Shown here piece after piece: positions 52,526 through 62,661 of a stretch of DNA of 64,000 nt. Origin of the DNA: a bacterium (GTDB lineage: Bacteria; Zhuqueibacterota; QNDG01; JAGLOF01); NCBI GenBank assembly GCA_023139105.1, contig JAGLOF010000001.1:1-64000 (forward strand), in the 5' to 3' direction. Both the position numbers and the translations under genes were made by a program. Each line of letters starts with the position of its first letter. Position 1 is the stretch's first letter. Under the pieces are notes generated by a model that searched no databases, was not told the origin of the DNA, and was given only the letters and a program-made list of their open reading frames with translations.

Positions 52526-53935
52526 TCAAATAATATTACATACAATAAAAAAACGAACCTTATTAGGTGAGAATGTAGTTCTTAAAGCTATTCCTTTAAC
52601 CATTTTTGCACATATACCTACTTCAGGAATAAATTTAAATTGCGATTCCATTGCCCCCTCAATATGATAATCTGATAAATATTCAGAGTTTGGGTTTTCC
52701 GTATCATATTCCATTCTACTTGAACAACTGTGAGCTGAAGAATACTTATAATATTGCATATACAACCCCGCCTCAATCCATGTGAAATTTGTAATATATA
52801 ATACAGGTACAGAACAATGAAGCTCAAAAGTTTGAAAATAAAAATCGTAATCGGGAAAATATCTTTTTGTATAATAAACACTCTTGTCACTTAGAAACTC
52901 TTTATATCTACGAAAAAGGGGTTCGCCATATATATCAGTTTTAACTTTGCTATTCATGAGGTCAATATATAATAGGCTTAAATCAAAGTAAGACAATATT
53001 CCTCTTTGCTTTCTTAAAGGAATTTGAATTCCGATGCCATAAGATCGATAACTTTCAATACTAAACTGAGTCTTTGCACTAAATTCAATACCCAATTCAG
53101 GATGTGGAACAGGGAATGGTATGTCAAAAAATTGTGAGGTAATATTTTGATGATAATTTTCCCTGCCAAAGCCGAATGTACAATAAACACTAAAATCCTG
53201 ATTATCCTTCCCAGTAACAAATTTCTTTAAAAATGGGTTGACACCCATATCTGTTGACACAGCAAAGCTATTGGAATAACTATTTTTGAATAAAAATAAA
53301 TATCTTTCAATATACCATTGAGCCGCTTTATAACTATTCTTTCTATTTCCTTTTGATCCGAGATACATCTTGTTTATAACTTGAACTACTCTCCTGACTT
53401 CTTTATCAAGCAGCAGCTTATAATCGAGTCCTCTCTCAAAGATCAAACCCGGGGCATCAGCAAAATACTTGTACATAATATAATTAGAATAATCTTCATG
53501 CCTCGCCAGCGTCGTGTCAATCTTATTTTTTATACTTCGTTCCGTGTAAAATCTTTTGTAAAATTCATGACGATATGGAAAATATTTTATAAAGCTGAAT
53601 AGATCTCTGCTATAAACACTGATACTTCTTCTTTGCTTGGCCCAGGTACTTCTTTTTATTGCAGCCTCTGTTTTTTTGCTAATATAATTTTCCATATTGT
53701 TTGAATCTGCATTGGCAATGCCAACATTATAGGCTAATCTCAAATATACAAAATAATCGTAAATTAGAGCCGGATCAACCTTTAGACTTTCCAATTCATA
53801 TCCAACCTGTCTCTTTAAATTTTTATCTTGAAAAATCTTCTCAGGTATATCATTTTTATAGATCTCAATTAAATCTTGAGAGTGCAACTCAAAGCATAAT
53901 AATAAAAAAATGAATACACATAGGTATCGGAACAT
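52526..53935 (-). CDS. Secreted protein of unknown function
   Basis: 469 residues with a clear signal peptide (YLCVFIFLLLCFELHS). The N-terminal 220 residues are charged and helical; the C-terminal 250 alternate hydrophobic and polar residues rich in Y and F (FGFGRENYHQNITSQF, GIGIQIPLRKQRG), suggesting an outer-membrane barrel or beta-rich domain. I do not recognise a family. Base composition is more AT-rich than its neighbours. Start ATG 53935 has GGAG eight bases before it; the frame is open 25 codons further. Confidence 0.7.
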   Translation of the reverse strand: MFRYLCVFIFLLLCFELHSQDLIEIYKNDIPEKIFQDKNLKRQVGYELESLKVDPALIYDYFVYLRLAYNVGIANADSNNMENYISKKTEAAIKRSTWAKQRRSISVYSRDLFSFIKYFPYRHEFYKRFYTERSIKNKIDTTLARHEDYSNYIMYKYFADAPGLIFERGLDYKLLLDKEVRRVVQVINKMYLGSKGNRKNSYKAAQWYIERYLFLFKNSYSNSFAVSTDMGVNPFLKKFVTGKDNQDFSVYCTFGFGRENYHQNITSQFFDIPFPVPHPELGIEFSAKTQFSIESYRSYGIGIQIPLRKQRGILSYFDLSLLYIDLMNSKVKTDIYGEPLFRRYKEFLSDKSVYYTKRYFPDYDFYFQTFELHCSVPVLYITNFTWIEAGLYMQYYKYSSAHSCSSRMEYDTENPNSEYLSDYHIEGAMESQFKFIPEVGICAKMVKGIALRTTFSPNKVRFFIVCNII

Positions 53936-54010
53936 AATCACTTCTCCGGAATTCTGTTCAATATATTTCTGATAGTCCAAATATACATCATGGGCGATCT
54001 GACGGACCAC

Positions 54011-54189
54011 CTATATGACCATGTTCAAATTTAACGAATTTAAAGTGAGGCAAAAATCAATATAACAATACTACATCATAATAGCAACAGCAAAAGTCAA
54101 CTTAAACTAATTAACTATCTGCTAAATGAGTTTTCACCTTGACTTTCATGCATAATTTTATTAAAATCATCTAATTAATCTACTTAAAT
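54011..54189. other. Divergent promoter region
   Basis: About 180 AT-rich bases between the unknown secreted-protein gene and the acylase gene; must hold promoters for both, but none stands out. Confidence 0.3.
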
Positions 54190-56484
54190 ATGAACATAAA
54201 TATTGGATACAGCATGCCGCGCGCATTAAAAATCATATTGATAATATTCACCATCGGACTAATCGGACTTCTAAGTCTGTGCGGTATTGGCTTCCACCTG
54301 CTGCACCGCACAATACCACAGACAGAAGGTTCACTCACACTTGAGGGTCTTAAAGACTCTGTCCAGGTCTACAGAGACCACTACTCTATCCCTCACATCA
54401 TAGCTGCAAATGAAGCGGATGCATATTTTGCCCAGGGTTTTGTGACAGCACAAGACCGTATGTGGCAGATGGATCTATGGAGAAGAGCGGCAAACGGACG
54501 TGTATCACAAATATTCGGCAGAAACGGAATGAGGCAGGACAGCCTGGCTCTGACAATCGGCTTCAGGCGCATTGCCATTCAATTGGAAAAGCAAATTTCT
54601 CCTGCACAGAGAGCGCGGTATCAAGCTTATTCCAATGGAATAAACGCATACCGTAATGCCTATAAAGGCCGCTGGTCTCTTGAATTTATCATGTTCGGTT
54701 ATTATCCTGCCCCATGGACAGTATTAGACTGCCTGACGATGTCAAAATGGACTGCCTGGAACCTGGCCAGCGGCTGGAATCATGAAGTAATTACAGGAGA
54801 GCTACTAAGACAATTGGGCCACGTACAATTCAAGGCCTTATTCCCCGGCACTGATTGGAGCAAAACCGATATTCATGCAATTAAAATTGCAGACTTGCCT
54901 ACAATACAACCCGAATTACTGATTCCATCTATTCCCCCCGGCAACTCATCCGCATGGGTAGTATCCGGAGCAAAAACACAAACAGGCCTGCCTTTACTTG
55001 CAGGCGATATGCAGACAGAGCACATGCTGCCATCAAACTGGTATGAGATCCATTTAATATCCGATGCTATGGACGTCAGTGGCCTTACTATTCCGGGCAT
55101 ACCCGGAGTATTGATGGGACACACGCCAGCATTGGGCTGGACAATTAGCCATATCCCTTCACGAGACATCAATCTTGTACTCGTCAATAAAAACGAACAC
55201 ATTGACATTATCCGTGAATCTATAATATTACCGAGAGATTCATCCATTAGCCTCACGATTGAAACGACACAATACGGCCCCATAGTCTCTGATTTGCTGG
55301 GCAGCAAAGGTCCCGACTATGCACTTAGCTGGACAGGTATGAAATCCGGTGAAAGCGGTGAAGCTATTTACAGTATAAATACATCAAAAAATTTGAATGA
55401 CTTGCAGAAAGCATTAGACAATTGGAATTTGTCAGCATTTGCATTTATCTTTGCCGATACTCTGGGCAATACCGGGCTCCGCACAGCAGGACGTTTAAAT
55501 CCCAACAAACTCTTACCGAGACGTTCTCAGGCACAATACAGCATAAAACCGCAACATATTTCCATTATGAATCCCCCTTCCGGCCTTGTATATAATGCCA
55601 AAAATTCATATTTTAAAAATTACTCATGCATCACCCCATTGGACAGCCGCAGCCAACGCATAAATGCAATGCTTACTAATAATGATTCATTGAGCATCAG
55701 AGACATGCAGGCTTTGCAGAATGACATGTTGTCACCCTGGGCCGCTACATTGGCACATCAAATATTCACAATGATTGATATAAATCGTATTGCCGATGAT
55801 GATCTGTCAAAATTACTTGAAAACTGGGAAACATGGCCGGGATCAATGCAGGCCGGCAGCAAGGAAGCCGCTATATTTCAAGTCTTTCTCTACCAATATG
55901 CCCGTAAAACTCTTCTCCCTCTTATAGGAGAGACACTATTAAAACACTTCTGGTCAATGCCTGAGGCAGTACGCCAGGCCATAGAGGAAATGATAACACA
56001 GCAATATTCACCCCTTATTGCCGGACAGGGCAGAGACAAAGAAGTATTAATCCACTCTGCCATGGATAGTACTGCAGCATGGCTGCATAAAAATCTTGGT
56101 GCTGCCTCCAACTGGTCGTTGGGTAATCTTCAAACATTGACACTCACCCATCCCCTGGGTGATCATCCTTTACTTGCGCCAACATTCAATCTCGGTCCCA
56201 TTGCAATGGGCGGTTCTCCAACAACAGTCAGTGCAGTTCAGGCCGATCTAAAACACATAAGAAGTGGTGTTTCCACACGTTTAATTGTGGATCTCTCCAA
56301 CAGGAATCAACATCTGGCAATAATTCCCAATGGGCAGTCGGGACATATAATCGATGCTCATTACAAAGACCAAATGCCTTTATTCCTGAATAAACAATAC
56401 CATCCCTGCATCAGTAGTATCCGCCAAATAAAGAGATCGGGATGGAAAAAACTCAGCATTTACCCGGAGAGTACAAATGACTAA
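54190..56484 (+). CDS. Penicillin acylase family (Ntn-hydrolase) amidase
   Basis: 764-residue membrane-anchored or periplasmic precursor: one N-terminal helix (ALKIILIIFTIGLIGLLS), then the alpha chain with VYRDHYSIPHIIA and AQGFVTAQDRMWQMDL. The autocleavage/nucleophile site reads PPGNSSAW, so Ser253 or Ser254 would become the N-terminal Ser of the beta chain; the common form is GSN-x-W. LPLLAGDMQTEHMLPSNWYE and NQHLAI-type C-terminal segments follow. Family members cleave beta-lactams, N-acyl-homoserine lactones or other acyl amides. ATG 54214 (MPRALK) could be the true start. Overlaps the next gene by 8 bases. Confidence 0.9.
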   Translation: MNINIGYSMPRALKIILIIFTIGLIGLLSLCGIGFHLLHRTIPQTEGSLTLEGLKDSVQVYRDHYSIPHIIAANEADAYFAQGFVTAQDRMWQMDLWRRAANGRVSQIFGRNGMRQDSLALTIGFRRIAIQLEKQISPAQRARYQAYSNGINAYRNAYKGRWSLEFIMFGYYPAPWTVLDCLTMSKWTAWNLASGWNHEVITGELLRQLGHVQFKALFPGTDWSKTDIHAIKIADLPTIQPELLIPSIPPGNSSAWVVSGAKTQTGLPLLAGDMQTEHMLPSNWYEIHLISDAMDVSGLTIPGIPGVLMGHTPALGWTISHIPSRDINLVLVNKNEHIDIIRESIILPRDSSISLTIETTQYGPIVSDLLGSKGPDYALSWTGMKSGESGEAIYSINTSKNLNDLQKALDNWNLSAFAFIFADTLGNTGLRTAGRLNPNKLLPRRSQAQYSIKPQHISIMNPPSGLVYNAKNSYFKNYSCITPLDSRSQRINAMLTNNDSLSIRDMQALQNDMLSPWAATLAHQIFTMIDINRIADDDLSKLLENWETWPGSMQAGSKEAAIFQVFLYQYARKTLLPLIGETLLKHFWSMPEAVRQAIEEMITQQYSPLIAGQGRDKEVLIHSAMDSTAAWLHKNLGAASNWSLGNLQTLTLTHPLGDHPLLAPTFNLGPIAMGGSPTTVSAVQADLKHIRSGVSTRLIVDLSNRNQHLAIIPNGQSGHIIDAHYKDQMPLFLNKQYHPCISSIRQIKRSGWKKLSIYPESTND

Positions 56485-57565
56485 TGCAAATCTACAAAAA
56501 CATTTATCCGATATGACAACGGGTGAAACGCTCTCAGGATATTTTATCTTACGTAGTATTGAACTCAAAACAAAGCGTGACGGCAAGCCATTTCTATCAT
56601 TGAGTATTGGCGATGCATCTGCAAGGCTGCCAGCTAATCTCTGGGACAATGCCGAGCATTTTTACCAACAGTTTCAAGTCGGTAGTGTCGTCAAAATCGA
56701 TGGCAAAATCGGCACTTACAAAGACTCTCCGCAAGTAGTAATTGATAGAATCCGTAAAGCCACAAAGACAGATAATGTACATGCATCCGATTTCATGCCC
56801 AAGGCCCCTATTGATATTGACCTGGCCTTTAAAAAATTAAATAAAATGCTGGACACAGTCAAAAATCCGGATCTTCGCCGGCTGATGACACTGATCTTCA
56901 GTAATGACGACAGAATTCAAGCATTTAAATCAGCACCGGGCGGCAAACTATGGCATCATGCATACGTGGGAGGCCTGCTTGAGCACACACTCAATGTCTC
57001 CACTGTCTGCATGACAATGGCAGACATGTATCCCGACATAGACAGAGAACTACTGCTCTGCGGTGCCATTCTTCATGATATTGGTAAACTGGAAGAATAT
57101 AATTTTGATGGTGGTTTCATAGATTTTACTGATGCGGGCAGATTGATGGGGCATATCACCCTTGGTGCTCAAATGGTTCAGAATCTGATTTCAGAGTTGG
57201 ACGATGAATCTCCATTTGACCATGAAATCAAACAGCTGCTTATACACCTAATACTCGCTCATCAGGGAAAACGTGAACACGGCTCACCTGTTGAACCGGC
57301 TATTCCTGAAGCCATGATTCTCTATTATGCGGATGAGATGGATTCTAAGGTCAATGCGCTTGGCCGCATCAAAGAACGAGATGCATCTCCCGGACGCAAA
57401 TGGAGCCAATACATTCAACTACTAGGCAGGTATATTTATCTCCGTGAGGACAGAGCTGAAGACACTGCACAGACTGCGGGCCCCATTGACCCTATGCCTC
57501 CAACCTCAATTCCTATTCCATCCGAACCACCCGGAGATGAGGAGCAAGCTACTTTATTTGATTAA
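56477..57565 (+). CDS. 3'-5' exoribonuclease, YhaM family
   Basis: 362-residue cytoplasmic nuclease. N-terminal OB-fold (SGYFILRSIELKTKRDGKPF, residues 20-95), then an HD phosphohydrolase domain with H160-H161, H170 (HHAYVGGLLEH) and the HD pair H200-D201 in ILHDIGKLEEY. A later LILAHQGKREHG completes the metal site. YhaM trims RNA 3' ends and DNA in Firmicutes. The C-terminal tail is Pro-rich. Its stop overlaps the convergent NTF2-like gene by 12 bases. Confidence 0.9.
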   Translation: MTNANLQKHLSDMTTGETLSGYFILRSIELKTKRDGKPFLSLSIGDASARLPANLWDNAEHFYQQFQVGSVVKIDGKIGTYKDSPQVVIDRIRKATKTDNVHASDFMPKAPIDIDLAFKKLNKMLDTVKNPDLRRLMTLIFSNDDRIQAFKSAPGGKLWHHAYVGGLLEHTLNVSTVCMTMADMYPDIDRELLLCGAILHDIGKLEEYNFDGGFIDFTDAGRLMGHITLGAQMVQNLISELDDESPFDHEIKQLLIHLILAHQGKREHGSPVEPAIPEAMILYYADEMDSKVNALGRIKERDASPGRKWSQYIQLLGRYIYLREDRAEDTAQTAGPIDPMPPTSIPIPSEPPGDEEQATLFD

Positions 57566-58345
57566 TTCGTTGCCACCGTCAAATACAAATCGCCATTGAT
57601 TGTCATGCTCTTTACGCCAAACAGAGAGATAATAGCCAGCTCCTAATGTCACCTCTCCATCATCAATTATCCTGGCAAATGTATACTTGCCTATGGTGTA
57701 GGCCAGGTCCTTTGAACCGGCCATGCGCCCCCATACCGGATACCAGCGAAGCTTATGCGACAGATCTGTCCCTGCGCGTGCAACAAAATCATCATATCTA
57801 TTTATGCGCCCTCCACTTCCCGCGGCTACACCTCCAGCTGCAATAAATGAGGTAAAAGCCGCTGCAGAACCAGCTGTATCGGCCATCGCTGCAAATCTCA
57901 AATCCACATCCATGACATCTCGGATGCCGGAAACATCACTGATTATTGGCGGCTGCCACTTTGGAGTCATACTTGAATCTATCAAACCTAATTGTACCTC
58001 AAGTTTCCATTGCCCTTCAATCTTACACCAGACAGTGGCATATAATCTCTTTCTATCTAAGAGCCTTCCCCACGACACAGCCATATCCTCAGCAGATGAT
58101 GCCACCGACCCTTGCTGATTCCATGGCTGAGACGGAAAACGCCCAAGCAGGTTTGAAGCAAAACTTGCATGTCCTCTATTTGCAATAAATATTGTCACGG
58201 GTGTTTCTACACTGTCAAAGCCCTTTTGATAGTTCGCGGATAATACCCGATCGATTTCAAATAATACATCCACAGCCGGCTTCCGGCATTGGTAAATGGC
58301 AATAACGATTATTGCACAAAATAATACAATAAAACGTTTCATCAC
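57554..58345 (-). CDS. Secreted NTF2-like (DUF4440-type) protein
   Basis: 263 residues with an N-terminal signal segment (FIVLFCAIIVIAIYQC); the Cys could be lipidated but Q before it is atypical. The C-terminal half fits the SnoaL/DUF4440 cone fold: DLRFAAMADTAGSAAAFTSF, LRWYPVWGRMAGSKDLAYTI, YYLSVWRKEHDNQWRFVFDG. Such domains bind small ligands; activity unknown. Lies 43 bases after the response regulator on the same strand, with a small hairpin between. Confidence 0.78.
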   Translation of the reverse strand: MMKRFIVLFCAIIVIAIYQCRKPAVDVLFEIDRVLSANYQKGFDSVETPVTIFIANRGHASFASNLLGRFPSQPWNQQGSVASSAEDMAVSWGRLLDRKRLYATVWCKIEGQWKLEVQLGLIDSSMTPKWQPPIISDVSGIRDVMDVDLRFAAMADTAGSAAAFTSFIAAGGVAAGSGGRINRYDDFVARAGTDLSHKLRWYPVWGRMAGSKDLAYTIGKYTFARIIDDGEVTLGAGYYLSVWRKEHDNQWRFVFDGGNELIK

Positions 58346-58366
58346 ATCTCCTTCTGAACCACATTG

Positions 58367-58385
58367 TCAGATCAGGATGATCTGA
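58367..58385. other. Small perfect hairpin after the response-regulator gene
   Basis: TCAGATCA (58367-58374), loop GGA, TGATCTGA (58378-58385). Four bases past the regulator stop; no U-tract, so it may attenuate or protect the transcript ends. Confidence 0.4.
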
Positions 58386-58388
58386 GAG

Positions 58389-59111
58389 CTAATCAGCATT
58401 ACTTATATTGAAAACATACCCGGCACTTCGCACAGACTTCAAATATACGGGACTGGCATGATTGGGTTCGAAATACTTCCTCAGCCGCATTATGAAATTA
58501 TCTACTGTCCGCGTATCCAGCTGGCCGGAGAGATTCCATACATTCTCCAATATTTCACTGCGGGATACAATAACACCCTGCCTGTCAGCCAGATATTTCA
58601 GCAGCATGGCTTCTCTTGCCGTTAGCTGAAATTCATTGGTGCCATTAGAAGCCATAAGAGTATTAAAATTTACTCTATTACTGCCAAATACAAGTTCAGG
58701 TTCTGCATCTGATGCATCGATATACCATTGGCTGCGCCTGAACATTCCTTTCACACGTAAAAGAAGTTCTTTCAAATGAAACGGCTTGGTCATATAATCA
58801 TCAGCACCGACTTCAAGACCCTTTATCTTATCCAGAATACCGGTACGAGCTGTCAACATGAGAATAGGCATTTGAGGTTTACTCTCTCTGACTACAGCTG
58901 CTACTTCAAAACCATCTTTGAATGGTATCATAATATCAAGAATTATAAAGTCGATATTTTCAGATGAAAACATGCTCAAAGCCTCATTACCATCCCTGGC
59001 ATGTAATACCTCATATCCCTCTTCTTCCAGATTGAAGGTAAGACCCACGGCCAGAGCTTCTTCATCCTCTACCAGAAGTATACAGTATTTATCATCATTT
59101 TTCTTTTTCAT
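58389..59111 (-). CDS. OmpR/PhoB-family response regulator
   Basis: 240-residue regulator. Receiver domain with ED acidic pair (VEDEE), phosphoacceptor Asp59 (FIILDIMIP), Thr87 and Lys109 (YMTKPF). C-terminal winged helix has FQLTAREAMLLKYLADRQG, the recognition helix DTRTVDNFIMRLRKYF and the wing SVRSAGYVF. Downstream of its kinase and overlapping it by 4 bases; together a two-component system. Confidence 0.94.
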   Translation of the reverse strand: MKKKNDDKYCILLVEDEEALAVGLTFNLEEEGYEVLHARDGNEALSMFSSENIDFIILDIMIPFKDGFEVAAVVRESKPQMPILMLTARTGILDKIKGLEVGADDYMTKPFHLKELLLRVKGMFRRSQWYIDASDAEPELVFGSNRVNFNTLMASNGTNEFQLTAREAMLLKYLADRQGVIVSRSEILENVWNLSGQLDTRTVDNFIMRLRKYFEPNHASPVYLKSVRSAGYVFNISNAD

Positions 59112-60118
59112 GATCTGGCTTCCTGTTCTCTCCTAATACGTGAGGCAAGCTTCAATAGTTTATCAATTGTCCGCTTCTGCGAAACTTGATAGATTGGCAG
59201 TTCAATAGTAAATGTAGTCCCTTTTCCATGCCCCCTGCTCCGTACCCTGACTTTACCACCATGATAACGAATTATCTCGCGAACCCAGAAGAGTCCCAGA
59301 CCAGTACCTTTAACATTTGGGACATCGGCGTGATAGATACGCTCAAACTTCTGAAATACAACTTTCTGATCTTTTATATCAATACCTATGCCCTGATCAG
59401 CAAATTCTACTACTATCCATTTCTCAGTATGTTTAAGATTTATATTGATCCGGACATCTCCGGTTGAATACTTAATTGCATTATCTATCAAATTATCAAA
59501 AACAATTTTCAAGGCATCACGGTCAACTACACATTGCCTGGCCGCACCACCCACTATTTGAATTTTTGAATTATTTAACTTAAATTGTTCAGAAGATTCT
59601 TTGATAATTGACTTGATCACCGCACCCGCATCATAGACCTCACACTTGTATACAATACGCTTTTGCTCAAGACCTGATACCTCTAAAATTGAATTGATTA
59701 AATACTGAAGACGATTTGCATCTTTTATCATAAGTGCCAGGAACTCTTGCTGTCTGCTTCGCTGTAGCTCGCGCAACTGCATTGTCTCCAGATACAATTG
59801 AATAGAGGCCAGAGGTGATTTCAATTCATGTGTGATATTGGCAATAAAATTATCATACATGCTTGTCAAATTCATCTGAACATTCAACCGACGAAACATC
59901 AATGCCATACCAACGGAAACAGTGACAAAAAGCACAATACCGCTTATAAGTGTTATAAGATTGAAACGACCTGAAACCATAAGCCTGTCTGAGACCTGAT
60001 CCATGACCAAATTAGTTGCAACAAAACGATAGATCCATAGTCCCAGTAGGGACAACCATGCTACTTGAGCAAAAATAAAAACGAGGATATGAAAAAGTGA
60101 AGACCTGCGATTAATCAT
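59108..60118 (-). CDS. Sensor histidine kinase of the two-component pair
   Basis: 336 residues. Two membrane helices (about 10-33 and 52-74) with a very short outer loop of about 20 residues, so the sensed signal is probably within the membrane. H-box FIANITHELKSPLASIQLYL with His97; N-box FDNLIDNAIKY; G1 EFADQGIGID; F-box FQKFERIYH; G2 KGTGLGLFWVREI. Intramembrane-sensing kinases of this size often watch cell-wall stress. Confidence 0.94.
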   Translation of the reverse strand: MINRRSSLFHILVFIFAQVAWLSLLGLWIYRFVATNLVMDQVSDRLMVSGRFNLITLISGIVLFVTVSVGMALMFRRLNVQMNLTSMYDNFIANITHELKSPLASIQLYLETMQLRELQRSRQQEFLALMIKDANRLQYLINSILEVSGLEQKRIVYKCEVYDAGAVIKSIIKESSEQFKLNNSKIQIVGGAARQCVVDRDALKIVFDNLIDNAIKYSTGDVRININLKHTEKWIVVEFADQGIGIDIKDQKVVFQKFERIYHADVPNVKGTGLGLFWVREIIRYHGGKVRVRSRGHGKGTTFTIELPIYQVSQKRTIDKLLKLASRIRREQEARS

Positions 60119-60301
60119 CAGAATTCCTTTACATTTGATAATGCGGCTGACTCGCTACAAAGTAATAACGGCATCAACAACAAGCAACTCCAATTTTAAT
60201 CTTTTACAGGACTTTGACATTTCTACTGTAAAAAAATGTGTATACTAAGACGTTATTAAAAATACAAACACTTGATCGATTAACAAATGGAGTATCTTAC
60301 T

Positions 60302-61396
60302 ATGTCTATCAACCAACTCCCAAAACTTTCCATTGGCCCCTTCACAGCACCGTTACCAATTATTCAAGGCGGCATGGGCGTAGGGATATCACTCTCCGGT
60401 CTGGCATCAGCAGTAGCAAAAGCCGGCGGTATTGGTGTAATTTCATCAGTTGGCGTTGGAATGAACGAACCTGATTATAAGAAAAATTTTACTGAGGCCA
60501 ACTGCCGTGCCTTGACCAGAGAGTTTCAAAAAGTAAGAGAGCAAACAGATGGCATTCTCGGGTGTAACATTATGGTAGCTTTATCTGACTATGAAGAACA
60601 GGTAGATGCTGCCATGGATGCTGAGGTAGACATTCTTTTTTTGGGCGCAGGCCTGCCGCTTAAATTTTCCAAAAATGTAACACCGGATAGATTAACACAC
60701 GGACACACACGTATCGCGCCAATTGTATCTTCAGGCCGGGCTTTGGAGGTAATCTTCAAGACATGGGACAGAAAATATAAAACTATACCCGATGCAGTTG
60801 TGGTTGAAGGCCCAATGGCCGGTGGACATCTGGGTTTTAAAAACGAGCAGCTTGATGATCCTGCTTTTGCATTGCAGCAACTGGTACCTGAAGTTGTAAA
60901 TGCTGCCATTCCATTTGAACAAAAATATGGTCGTTCAATTCCTGTCATTGCAGCCGGCGGCATTTATACAGGCCGGAATATTCGCCAGATGCTGGACCTG
61001 GGTGCCAGCGGTGTTCAATTGGGAACACGTTTTGTAGCAACACATGAATGTGATGCTGATCCACGATTCAAAGAGGCATATATAAAAGCAACTAAAAAAG
61101 ATGTATGTATTATACAAAGTCCTGTTGGTCTTCCGGGTCGTGCACTTAAGAATACATTCCTGGATAGTGTTGCCGCTGGCGGGAAACATCCATTCAGCTG
61201 CCCATGGAAGTGCCTCAGGACATGTGATTACAAAGTTGCACCATACTGTATTGCAAATGCACTGGTTCAGGCTAAACGTGGTAATATTGACCATGGTTTT
61301 GTTTTTGCAGGAGCTAATGCCTGGCGTGTAGATAAAATAGTATCCGTACAAGAATTGCTGGATGAACTTATCCATGATTTTACAGCACGGGGATAA
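60302..61396 (+). CDS. Nitronate monooxygenase/FabK-like flavoenzyme
   Basis: 364-residue FMN-dependent TIM-barrel protein: LPIIQGGMGVGISLSGLASA, GGIGVISSVG, GCNIMVALSD, VVEGPMAGGHLGF and IPVIAAGGIYTG, then GASGVQLGTRFVATHECD. The last part carries four cysteines (FSCPWKCLRTCDYKVAPYC), a feature of a subgroup near 2-nitropropane dioxygenases. It may detoxify nitroalkanes or reduce an enoyl thioester. Start ATG 60302 follows GGAG nine bases upstream; ATG 60287 is also open. Confidence 0.88.
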   Translation: MSINQLPKLSIGPFTAPLPIIQGGMGVGISLSGLASAVAKAGGIGVISSVGVGMNEPDYKKNFTEANCRALTREFQKVREQTDGILGCNIMVALSDYEEQVDAAMDAEVDILFLGAGLPLKFSKNVTPDRLTHGHTRIAPIVSSGRALEVIFKTWDRKYKTIPDAVVVEGPMAGGHLGFKNEQLDDPAFALQQLVPEVVNAAIPFEQKYGRSIPVIAAGGIYTGRNIRQMLDLGASGVQLGTRFVATHECDADPRFKEAYIKATKKDVCIIQSPVGLPGRALKNTFLDSVAAGGKHPFSCPWKCLRTCDYKVAPYCIANALVQAKRGNIDHGFVFAGANAWRVDKIVSVQELLDELIHDFTARG

Positions 61397-61424
61397 TTTT
61401 AATAAAGTTTACCAAATATAGATT

Positions 61425-61460
61425 AAAAAAGGACGAGATTCATGATCTCGTCCTTTTTTT
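61425..61460 (+). terminator. Rho-independent terminator after the flavoenzyme gene
   Basis: AAAAAAGGACGAGAT (61425-61439), loop TCATG, perfect complement with a seven-T run ending at 61460. A-tract on the left makes it usable in both directions. Confidence 0.9.
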
Positions 61461-61534
61461 ATACTCTTTACAGCAATAAATCTTTTACTCTCAGAATTAT
61501 TGCGTATCTTTCAAAAAAATTGTATATTAAAGAA

Positions 61535-62551
61535 ATGACACCTATAAAAACATTACTACTGCTGATGTATTCGATTGGCTTTCTGAACAGTCTCTTCTTT
61601 GCTGTTTATTATTTTAGCAATAATTCCGGATACAAAGCTTTGAACCGCCGATTCAGCTTAATACTCTTACTCCTGGCTTTAAGATTATTTAAAGCCATAT
61701 TCATATATTTCATACCCGGTCTCCATACATTTTACCATATCATCTGGTTTGCTGTGATAGCACTTATTGGCCCTCAACTCCTCTGTTATGTAAAATCTTT
61801 TGAGCCTATAATCCGCCCCAGGAGGCAATGCTTATATCACATGATCCCCGGAATAATTTTTATTACCGGTCTAATAACCTTTCCTCAAATAATGACTTTA
61901 AAATCAGTCTATATCATTTTAACATTGATCATGCTTTTTTACTTCGTCTACTCTTTTTATTGTCTTATAATACTCAATAAAAAACATCGATTTTCACATT
62001 GGACCAAACATTGGCACAAAGCTATTATCGTATTTTTCATGATAGAGGCAATAATCTTTACTACTTCCAATTTAATAAATTTCAACATTTTTACAGTAGA
62101 GGCTGTAATAATCTCTATCGCCTTATACGCCCTGGCCTTCGCAGAATTGAAATGGAAAATTATTCCAAAAGCACATAATAAATTTAGCCCCCTTGGTTCT
62201 ACAGAAGAGAGTCTCCATAATCGACTTATGCACCTAATTAATGTGGATAAAATCTATTTATCCCCAGACCTGACCCTGGCTGAACTGGCTCAAAGAGCAA
62301 GAACATCACCACATAATCTCTCGCGTTTCCTCAATACCCGGCACCACTTGAATTTCAATGATTTTATTAATAAACCACGTATCGAAGAAGCAAAAAACCG
62401 TCTACTTGATCCGGAGCACAAGCATAAAAAAATATCTTACCTGGCTCTTGAATGTGGATTTAATTCACTATCAGTATTCAATCCTGCATTCAAGAAATTT
62501 ACCGGCACAACACCTTCCCAATATCAACGCCATCAATCAGATAGAAAATAG
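61535..62551 (+). CDS. AraC-family regulator with N-terminal membrane domain
   Basis: 338 residues. Seven hydrophobic helices (about residues 1-205) precede a double helix-turn-helix: LTLAELAQRARTSPHNLSRF and ISYLALECGFNSLSVFNPAF followed by TGTTPSQYQ. This 7TM-AraC layout is common in Bacteroidota-related bacteria and suggests direct membrane sensing. The frame is open to 61442, but that start lies inside the terminator; ATG 61535 is the sensible one. Confidence 0.88.
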   Translation: MTPIKTLLLLMYSIGFLNSLFFAVYYFSNNSGYKALNRRFSLILLLLALRLFKAIFIYFIPGLHTFYHIIWFAVIALIGPQLLCYVKSFEPIIRPRRQCLYHMIPGIIFITGLITFPQIMTLKSVYIILTLIMLFYFVYSFYCLIILNKKHRFSHWTKHWHKAIIVFFMIEAIIFTTSNLINFNIFTVEAVIISIALYALAFAELKWKIIPKAHNKFSPLGSTEESLHNRLMHLINVDKIYLSPDLTLAELAQRARTSPHNLSRFLNTRHHLNFNDFINKPRIEEAKNRLLDPEHKHKKISYLALECGFNSLSVFNPAFKKFTGTTPSQYQRHQSDRK

Positions 62552-62661
62552 ACCTTACGAAATTATCATTCCGAAAGACGCTATTATAATCCCGTTAGAT
62601 ATTTATATTGGATCCTACGTATTATAGGCAGATCACAAAAATAATAACTATGGAGACTGCC

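Noticed and set aside
60214..60246. TTGACA with TATACT upstream of the flavoenzyme gene
   Set aside because: The two elements are 21 bases apart, too far for a usual sigma-70 promoter, so it was not listed.
61442..61534. N-terminal extension of the AraC regulator
   Set aside because: Its ATG is inside the loop and right arm of a perfect rho-independent terminator, and the extra residues match nothing; ATG 61535 fits better.
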